Part shown: positions 55,871 through 64,000 of the stretch, in pieces
How positions within the stretch are numbered: the first letter of the stretch is position 1
Layout of the letters: each line of letters starts with the position of its first letter
Made by a program: the position numbers and the translations under genes
Notes under the pieces: model-generated
The model's input: the letters and a program-made list of their open reading frames with translations, nothing else
What the model was told of the DNA's origin: nothing
Database searches by the model: none
Assembly: GCA_025642065.1 (NCBI GenBank)
Contig: JAODUP010000153.1
Span: 275,501-339,500 of the forward strand
Source of the DNA: Paralvinella palmiformis
Lineage: Eukaryota; Annelida; Polychaeta; Terebellida; Alvinellidae
Direction of reading: 5' to 3'
Length of the DNA stretch: 64,000 nucleotides

Positions 55871-56230
55871 TTTCTTATGGCACAGTGGTTATAGTACTCT
55901 GCTGCAAACCTTCAGGTTGCGGATTCAAATCTGGCTTACACCGGTGATTGTCAGATTTGTATCTCTAGGAAGTTGCCCCTATGCCACACGTGACCAATGT
56001 CGAGACTGAAGTAAGGCTTGAGGAACATGTTCCTTTTGAGGCAGTCAGTGGTTACAAATGTTTCTGGAATAATGCCTCGAATGAAAAGAATGCCTATTAC
56101 TGGAAATATAACACCTTTTGGATTATTTGGATTTTTGTTTTTGGATCCTATATAATTTTAATATATTGTTTTTGTTTTGTTTGTTTACAATAAAGTTTCA
56201 CAATGTACTACTACTACTACTACCAGCTGC
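55871..56230 (+). mobile_element. Second SINE family, long copy with A-signal and (TAC)n tail
   Basis: tRNA-like head (ggcacagtggttatagtact, ggattcaaatctggctta), about 200-bp body, AATAAA at about 56190 and a (TAC)n tail. Flanks ACTTGAAGGGGC (55859-55870) and ACTTAAGGGGC (56231-56241) are a probable target-site duplication. Confidence 0.65.
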
Positions 56231-57484
56231 ACTTAAGGGGCGGCGTAAAGAGTATTCTGGGAATCATATAATATTATGAAAAGTTAGGCTGTTTTCTTGG
56301 TTATTGAGAAGAGATATTCAGAAACTACCCTTTCTGAACAAAGAAGGAAGATTTGAGAGGAAAAAAGAAAGACAACTTTTTGAAACGTTTCAGAAAACGT
56401 TGTCAGTTACAGATGGGCAATGCACCCCCCCCATTACGTTATTAGAAGAAGAACGTCCACTTCAAGAGTACAGGAAGGAGTATTCTAGACGGGAGTGTCC
56501 AGACTCGGGAGTGATCCTGAACAATTTACGATAACATAAACAAACGAAGCAGCCATTCCGAATAGATTTTATTACCTGGTTAAATGTTGGCAAAAGTTTC
56601 TCTACATGTTGGAATGTGGGTTCACTTAATCTGTAAACCATAGCTCGTATCTGACACGGGGATCTTAGTTCCATGGATCTATGGTTTAATGGACAGTTCG
56701 GATCAGATCCTGTACCACGCCGCCGTGCTGTATGCCGTAGACTGGGGGCGTTCAGTAACTGTTCCGACAGTTTTACACGCAATTCTGTAAGGAAAAGCGC
56801 CACGGTCTTGATTACATTTATCCAGAATGATTGATCCACCTCGTGCTAGTTGAAATTTCAAATCCGTAAAGGTCAGACTGACAGGGTATTTCATGTCCAG
56901 CCCCCCCCCGCACTATCAAGTCCGTCAAATGTTTCTGTAGTGATGGTCAAATGTTCAATCGGTTGAACAGTTCACGGTTTTTTTAATCATGATTTATTTC
57001 TATGAAATTGCTGCTGCTGATGATGGTGATGGGGGGGGGGGGTCAGTTTTTATTTTATATTGTCTTCCAGAGGCTTATGATCAGAAGACATAAATGTTTG
57101 TCATTTTCTTCACAACATATTTGGATACTGAGAATTATACAGCAGCCCCTGAGGCTGAAATAAATTAATAAAGATGTGGGCAAATCGAGGAAAAGGTGGA
57201 TTTATATATGTGTGTGTGCGCGCGCGCATGCGCGCGCGTGTGTGTATTTGATTAACTGGATTGACTTGCCACTTTTACATTAAATGCCTATTATTGTAGT
57301 TTATTTCGTTTTGTGGGGAAATTAAATATGTACGACAAGTTGACTGTTTCTTTAATAGAGTCCATTTTTAATGGTTGGTTATAATGATAAATTTATAGGA
57401 AGGAGTTGACTAGCCAACTTATCGCTATTTAGTCCGTAGAAGGGGTGCCCGATTTTACGTGAACAACTGGCTTGTGTCTGGCAT
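56231..57484. other. Intron, nothing recognised
   Basis: Open frames up to 125 codons at 56304-56894 on both strands have no domain. C- and G-runs near 56900 and 57030; a CG/GT alternating run at about 57208-57245. Confidence 0.4.
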
Positions 57485-57660
57485 ACAGTAAAAGTTGGAT
57501 ATAAATATATTGGGATATAACGAAGTATTGGCTTTATATCGAAGTGGTTAGCTGGTCTTCTGGCCAAACGTCCATTCACTTCCATAGTAAAGAAACCGGG
57601 ATATAACGAAATGTATACAACGAAATATTTGCTTCATTCGAAGCGATTGTTCTGTCCCAG
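57485..57660. mobile_element. Pogo-like TIR element fragment
   Basis: acagtaaaagttggatataa, gggatataacgaagtattgg, gggatataacgaaatgtata and gaagcgattgttctg are words of pogo-type non-autonomous elements. Boundaries are unclear. Confidence 0.45.
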
Positions 57661-57757
57661 CAGCATTAATATAAATGGCGCTGATTATAATGAAATAGGA
57701 TGCTGAAAGTTTGAGTATTAACTAGATATCTAGACAATGCTGACCATGACCAAATAA

Positions 57758-57785
57758 GCATATATATATATATATATATATATAG

Positions 57786-57842
<57 letters not shown>

Positions 57843-57853
57843 TATCAGTATTG

Positions 57854-57886
<33 letters not shown>
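57758..57886. repeat. (AT)n(GT)n(AT)n microsatellite
   Basis: AT runs flank a 30-bp GT run, then a further AT run to about 57886. Confidence 0.95.
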
Positions 57887-58811
57887 CATGGCTAAATACA
57901 TCTAATATGTCATCTTTGTATAACAAAGTGATGCTTCTAGGATCAGACAAACTGGTAATGGCTCTCAGAGATAGAGAGAGACAGAATGTGTGTGTGTGAG
58001 GGGGGGGGGTATGTGTCACAGATTTACCTTTACGTCTTTAATAACTTTATGTCAAGGTCGTAGGGAGATCGCGTTCTGCATGAATATGGATGAGTGCAGG
58101 AAATCCATCAGATTTACAAGGTCGTCTCTGATGGATTGCCTCGGAATCCAGCCATCCATCGACATTCCTACAGTATGCTATTACTGACTGTTTTGATGAT
58201 GATGATGGTGATAATAATGATGAGGCGCTTCCAGATGAGGATAAAAATGGCGCGTTGATATTCTTAGTTGATTGCGCATTTCATTAATATAGTTCTGTGC
58301 GGATGATGGATTGATGGCTTGTTAGCCGGGGCACGTATGTTAGAAGTTGATTAAAATATCTCGGCCACTCAAATAATATGTCAGCATATTTTTGTCTTGT
58401 GCCGAATAAAGTAAATATTGTTCCGATAATTCAGCCCATGGCCACATGATCCGCCAATAAAGGCAATTAATTATTGCCGAATATTATCTAAGCTGTCATC
58501 AAAATAGATCATGCCCGGGGTAGTTGGTGGGGGGGGGTATGGTTCGGGGCATGGTGGACGGCTGGGATTTGGATCTAGTGGATTTATCTTTCTTGTTTCT
58601 TATTGCTGTATCACTTTGGTTATTTTGAATTAGTGAATGAAGATAAATAAGTACATTGTGTGTGTGTGTGTGTGTGTATGGGTGGGGGTCTTTTATCATT
58701 TGCTTTCCCCATTACAACTAACAGCATGAGTTGATCGTATCATGAAAATCTGTGAAGTGATGATGTCATCAAGAAAAGGTGCCCTTATGGAATCCTGATA
58801 CTGGTCACACA

Positions 58812-58843
<32 letters not shown>

Positions 58844-58899
58844 TAGAGAGAGAGAGACTCCACCTAATCATTATCTTGTATACAAGCTATAGCCTTTCT
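57887..58899. other. Intron with short simple repeats
   Basis: (GT) at 58656-58678, (CA)n(GA)n at 58805-58855, GAT run near 58195. caattaattattgcc at about 58465 is a near-palindrome with a homeodomain-type TAATTA core. Confidence 0.45.
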
Positions 58900-59290
58900 A
58901 GCTCTCCGCTGCCCCACAAACAACAACGACCGGTGGCCCGTCCGCCATATAAATCCTGTGAAGGGGATTATATTTTTCGGCGTGGCCATTGTCTCTGTTT
59001 TCCGTCCATGTCCTATGAATATTGAATCTTGTCATGATTTCTCCCGAGAGCAATAATACGCTTATTGTTCGATGGCCAGCGTGCCGATGGTGCCGGGCTA
59101 AGCCCCGATTCGAACCCGTCCATATTGCCGCATAGCTTTATAAGTGAAGGCGTGCGAGAAATAATTGCGAGAAGATATTTCATCAGCTTTGGCACCTTGT
59201 ATGTCATTATTGGTTCCATATCAGCGGATGCTGTGAGTGTGCGTCTCTCCTTCTCTGCGTTGAGCACTTGATCTAAATATATATTTTGGC
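58900..59290. other. Higher-GC non-coding island
   Basis: Mixed-composition block without simple repeats. It reads open on both strands in places but has no domain or fitting splice sites. Candidate regulatory element. Confidence 0.35.
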
Positions 59291-59394
59291 CTTGACCTTG
59301 GTAGTGACTTTGAGCATCCTTGCATCCCCCCACCCCGCCCGTCAACACGGCTATGCTACAGATAGTAACACCAGCATCTGTTGCTCTTCCGGCT

Positions 59395-59790
59395 AATACT
59401 ATATGTTCCCATTTTGGATAGTTGTTGCCGTGATGGACGATAATATGTTGCAATCATGGTTAGTACCATTCGTTGCCATTATGAATAATACCATATGTTG
59501 CCATCATGGCTGATTCTTTTTGACGCCATAATGGATAATACCATATATCGCCATTATGGGAGATTCTGTGCGTTGTCATAATATATTGCCACAATATGGG
59601 ACATTCTGAGCGTTGCCGTAATATAAAACATATTATGTTGCTGTCATGGCTAATACTCATTTCTGCTGTACTACGTTGTACAATACCATATGTTGCCATC
59701 ATGGCTAAAATTATCTTTTGGTGTAATGGACAGTACCGTGCCGTTGCTAACAATACTGTCTTGATGCGTTAATGGCAAAGACCATCTATT
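59395..59790. repeat. Degenerate repeat with GCCATNATGGC cores
   Basis: gttgccatcatggctaatac / accatatgttgccattatgg words recur at least eight times at irregular 40-55-bp spacing. The core GCCATNATGGC is itself palindromic. Confidence 0.75.
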
Positions 59791-61395
59791 GCCAGCTTAA
59801 TGCAGGCCTTTTGTTCTTACAAAACAATTAGAAACTACTGACTTTGAATAACAATTAATCAGAAAGGTCAGCTAAGATTGCTAACCATGATTCTTGACTT
59901 TTTAACGTAACGAGCCGGAAAAGGCCAACAGTGGTTTATAATCTTTGCGTTTTCATCGTCTGGAAAACCGCATGCTATTATCCGTTTGTCTGAAACATTG
60001 GTTTTAGAATTACCAAAACAGTCTTCACGAACTGTTCACACGGACGCTCGGAATGGAAACGAGCCGACGTCAGGCTGGAAGAAATTGCTTCAGTTTTGAC
60101 ACTTTCTCAAATCAGTCCTTTCGTGAACAGAAACAGTCATTCATAAATACAAAACTAGAATCAGCACGGATTATTGCTGTACAAAGTACTCGTTAGACTG
60201 TTGTTGTTGTGGCCTTTATATCAGTTTGCAATCTTTTATTATGATTCGTGCGCATGGAATATGAAATATCGTTCGGATAATGTGGTACTCGTGTGTGTGT
60301 GTGTGACATAAACTCATTGTGGAGTTCTGGTGGTACTGAAGAATTTCCAAAAATAAACGCATTTATCACTCTCTGATTTGGCAGAATGTTTTCCCGTTAC
60401 TTGGAATTCTTTCTTCGCTTCTAAAAATAATTGTGTGCATGTGTGTGCCTGCGTTTGTAATTAAGTACGCGCGTGTGTGTGTGTGTGTTAACGGGTGCGC
60501 TCACACGCGCACATTTTGCCGATGTGAAATACTAGTAATAATAATAATAATACGCGTAAAAGGTAACGCACACACACACACACACACTCATTGATGCTGG
60601 GTAAAGCGGAGCTGATTTAATCAGCCACTAGAGCTGTGTTTGATCAACATGAATGTATGATGCCGTTGTCAGATAGCCCTGTCCGTTATTTCCAGAAAGC
60701 ACCTGATGAAGTGATATTAATGTTTGTTCTCCACAAAGGAGTATTTTAATGGATAACAGTGATCATAAACAGCCTCTATCTGGTCGAAGTTCGCTTATCT
60801 TTACGCGTCATTAATAAAATTATTGTGCTTGGCCAGTGATTTGTCGATGAACCCCGGGAAGGACCAGGGCCCGATTTTGTGGCCACGAACGATTGCTCAA
60901 ATATGATTTATCGTTTGCATTATGGCTCGGCATGGGGGTTTGTTTTGAATCCCGAACATTCATTAGCATACAGTATTGATCCGAGGCGGCGAGTGGGCAT
61001 AATTCACCCGATGCAGATTTCTTACATCGTCGTAGAGCTGATGATCCGGTGATTGAGAAAACGCAGCGAGAATCACGTCTCATTCAGCGACGTCTCCATC
61101 ATACGGCCATAGACAATACTCGAGTGAGACACTAGGGAACTTCTTCCGTCTGACATTTGGCATTACAGTGGCGAGCACACTAAACAATAACCCTAAAAAA
61201 CGAGCTTATTAAATTGGGCATTCAGCCCGTGTGAACAGCGTTTTCAAGCTTGAATTTCAGAAGAAAAAAATATGCTGGCTGGTTTGCCAAGGAAACACGC
61301 CGAGTTATTTGTCGGCGCGCCGAAGTGAGCTGGTTCCTTCATAAAACTGGCTGAATTATGTGGCAAGCACGCTGAAGGTTTGATTCTATACACTA
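59791..61395. other. Intron, partly higher-GC; no gene
   Basis: GT/CA tracts at 60290-60304, 60468-60488 and 60569-60588. About 60820-61370 is a mixed-GC block similar in texture to 24950-25470 and 58900-59290, without an exon. Confidence 0.4.
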
Positions 61396-61399
61396 TGGG

Positions 61400-61441
<42 letters not shown>

Positions 61442-61485
61442 CAGTTAATCTGTATAATCAGGTAATATGTATATTATCACTGTTT
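61400..61485. repeat. (AT)n plus GGTAATA repeat family, copy 3
   Basis: AT run to about 61438, then ttacagttaatctgtataat and caggtaatatgtatattatc, the same order as at 55764-55830. Confidence 0.7.
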
Positions 61486-62636
61486 GCTGCTGACTTTTTA
61501 AAAAGATTATGTCAAAATCAGCAAACGGGGGATAATCAGTGATAAGTGCTAATCAATAAATCTATATATAGATTTATATTTAACTAATATATATTCGTTT
61601 TGGAATTTTTGCTTTTAATAATACTCATGTGACATCTGCAGTAACAGTAATATTTTTGCAAATGTAAATGTCTTCCCACGACAACAATATAATTAGCCTC
61701 GGTGTGTACAGGCAGTATTACTTATAAGCCGAGACAAACCAAAAACATATACATATAGCTATGTTAAATCAACTGTTAGTCTATTTGTCATTAATATCCC
61801 GACGGTATTTCCGCTGGGTTTTACCGCACCACGAACATATTTGGTTTCTTTTTTCGAATTTAGTTACGCATATTAAATACGTTATATTAGTTTGAGTCGG
61901 CAAACTTAAAATTTCTCGTTTGAGCGAAGTCTTTTTTTTATCGGCGCACTGAAGCTCACTCCCTCTATTTAGAGGAGATACATTCATGGCGCCGATCATT
62001 ACATAAAGCTCGCGGAAGCTAACTTAAACTGACTTCGGCGGACCTTCCCAAAACAGCAGCCATTTTGGGTGGTATTGTTTAATGCGATCGCTTGCTGTAT
62101 CTTTGTTGAAATTCAGTGAATTCTAAAATCACAGAACATCCACTGCCGGGGTTAGTCCTCATCCCAGTGACTAGGACTAAGTTAGCTGTGACTGTATGCT
62201 CAATCTTTGTCTTTAATTTGCTTGCATTCTCTCATTGTTTTTGAGGGGGGAATATGACCATGATATCCGGACATATTGTTTTGATAAGGAATGGAAGACG
62301 TTGTTTGTTGAGTATTGCGTTGGCAGAGATTGGCGCGATATAATGCATTATGTGAAATATGGTGCTTTGATTTATAGAACAAGATAATCGATTTCTAGAT
62401 TAAAAGACTTCATTTATTTTTGGTGGTATTTTGTTTTGTTGTTAATTTTTTCAACATGAACAAATTTGTGAAATTTACAAAAGTGCGATGTTTTAATTTA
62501 GACACTCTTCATTCCTTGACCAGTTTATTAGGTGAATCACGTCACTAATTGACGTGCTAATTAATATACAACAAATTCTATCTTTGGATGACGTCAGGTG
62601 GTCGTTGAACACAGGATGCAGGTTGTATCAGACCTA
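61486..62636. other. Intron, nothing recognised
   Basis: Non-coding, no supported feature. Confidence 0.45.
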
Positions 62637-62998
62637 GGGTCAATTCAATTCCGGAATTGGAATTGATGGGCAATTCCAATTCTGGAATTGGAATTGCTTA
62701 TTTCAAACAAATTGGAATTGATAAATTTGGAATTGGAAGTTTGTGACAATAATAAAATCCACAAACTAATTTGCCATTTAATTATGTAATTCAGAAATAT
62801 TTCTTCCATGGAAGTCCTGCTTGGAATATAAACTATTTGGAGTATGTATTTCAAGCAGGTATTCGGAGTACCTACTCATGGTAAAAATTAGTAGGTAAAA
62901 AAGAGTAGGTAAAATGGAATTGGTAAATTTGGAATTGATAAATTTGATGTGGAATTGGAATTGAGTGGAATTGGAATTGACAAGATGGAATTGACCCC
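62637..62998. mobile_element. Small TIR element made of GGAATTG words
   Basis: Begins GGGTCAATTCAATTCCGGAA and ends gatggaattgacccc, whose inverse is GGGGTCAATTCCATC. Both flanks are dense in ggaattggaattg; the middle (about 62745-62900) is unique A+T-rich sequence. Confidence 0.6.
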
Positions 62999-64000
62999 AT
63001 GTCTGGGTTACATTATATCTAAGTAGAGGAGGTCAGTGAAGCGAACTACTTTATGTGGAATTTGGCCTTTTGCACCTGTTATTTCTTCTCCAAAATAAAG
63101 TGCACACCTAATCTCTTCCCTTTCTAAACTTGTTTTTAAATTAGGAACTGGATAAGTGTATTCTGGTTGGAGATGATCAGTTTATTCAAATAAAACATAG
63201 ATTTAATATTGTATCATCTAGTCACATCGGGATAAAGTCAGGCTTCCCTCTGATCTGTATGAACATGGAATCAGTGTAATTGCTGTTGACTATTTATGTA
63301 TGCAGCGAACTGACACACATACAGACACACAGAGAGAGAGAGAGAGAGAGAGAGTATAAAAACTACATATTAACTAAACTCAGCTGTGTTTGACACCGAA
63401 CTATTCCTAGTTTATATTAATATTCCGCAATGAAATTAAATTTTATTAATTACATTGCAAATTTTGAGGAGGACAAAACTGATATATTTGTCATAGTTCG
63501 TGAATTATTTCCAGTGCAAAACGAGAAAATAAAAATACAAATTTGAAGGAGATATAATTGATATGACATGGCTACTCTTTCCGGATTTACTATAATTGAA
63601 ACGACATGGCCAGAAATATGAACTTTATCAAAACAATTGTATAAAAAGAGATACACATTTCCAAAAATTATATTACTCGTTTTAATCAATTGTCCATGTG
63701 TTATTAACGTACTACCATATTTAATAAAGCTATAATTAATTAGTTGCTATTCATTCACAATATTGATATATATGAATCATATGCGATTTAACGAAATGGC
63801 AAAATTTTGTTAAATCTGATTGTTAATGCGAATTCTGGGCTAACATTCCTCACATTGAGATATCAGTACAGATCCAGACAGAGCATATAAATGTTGCAGT
63901 ATGAGAGAATGCTGGCCAGCTTTGATAATGTAGAGAAAACAAGAAGCCACGTTCTGTCGGAAGAGGTCAAAAGGTTTGCCTTCCTTCCGGAGCAAGGAGG
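62999..64000. other. End of window, intron or intergenic
   Basis: (GA)n at 63331-63353. No further exon of the WSC/PKD gene is recognisable, so the next exon presumably lies beyond 64000. Confidence 0.45.

Noticed and set aside
56304..56894. Charged plus-strand frame and 125-codon minus-strand frame
   Set aside because: They overlap on opposite strands, lack domains and do not fit the phase-0 junction needed after exon 6 of the WSC/PKD gene.
59013..59453. 146-codon minus-strand gene
   Set aside because: The frame runs into the GCCATNATGGC repeat, has no domain and lacks splice or promoter support.

Overview
This is eukaryotic, animal DNA. It has large introns with GT-AG (and one GC-AG) junctions, many (AT)n, (CT)n(AT)n and (CA)n microsatellites, tRNA-derived SINEs with target-site duplications, TIR-type MITEs and decayed LINE reverse transcriptase. 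The repeats and protein families fit a lophotrochozoan, probably a marine mollusc. The species cannot be named from the sequence. No rRNA gene, genuine tRNA gene or CRISPR array was seen.

Region 1 (1-15.9 kb) holds a tandem pair of plus-strand receptor genes. The first is cut by the window edge, leaving only its transmembrane exon and cytoplasmic-tail exon (313-430, 559-757). The second is complete: 14 exons from 6433 to 15620 with compatible phases throughout give a 732-residue type I membrane protein. Its order is signal peptide, LDLR class B (YWTD) propeller, six-Cys EGF-like domain, second YWTD propeller, short stalk, one transmembrane helix and a 79-residue tail. The tail has no NPxY endocytosis motif. 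It carries YEEI and YLSM tyrosine motifs and a proline-rich stretch, so it looks more like a signalling tail. The two genes share the position and phase of the last two exons and a C-terminal YLS motif. The complete gene has a GC-AG intron, a 30-nt exon, a 31-bp intronic minisatellite that copies a 3' splice site with the first codons of the next exon, a 42-bp open minisatellite and a TTAA-flanked MITE.

Region 2 (15.9-28.3 kb) has no intact gene. It contains two LINE reverse-transcriptase relics (16.5-17.2 kb plus, 27.5-27.7 kb minus), a long AAC-rich array, a TIR element built of short repeated words (19.8-20.5 kb), a relic of a THAP-domain start (21.5 kb), SINEs and a GC-rich non-coding island (24.95-25.47 kb).

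Region 3 (28.3-64 kb) is the 5' part of a long plus-strand gene, six coding exons between 28571 and 53221, still open at the window edge. It encodes a signal peptide, an eight-Cys WSC domain and PKD-like repeats. This is the N-terminal architecture of a polycystin-1-like protein without the leucine-rich repeats. Its introns are 13.0 and 8.3 kb and hold a near-identical 1.65-kb tandem duplication, two copies of a MITE with long TIRs, several SINEs with clear target-site duplications and a pogo-like MITE. The last 10.8 kb is apparently intron, with repeats and a few higher-GC islands that could be regulatory.
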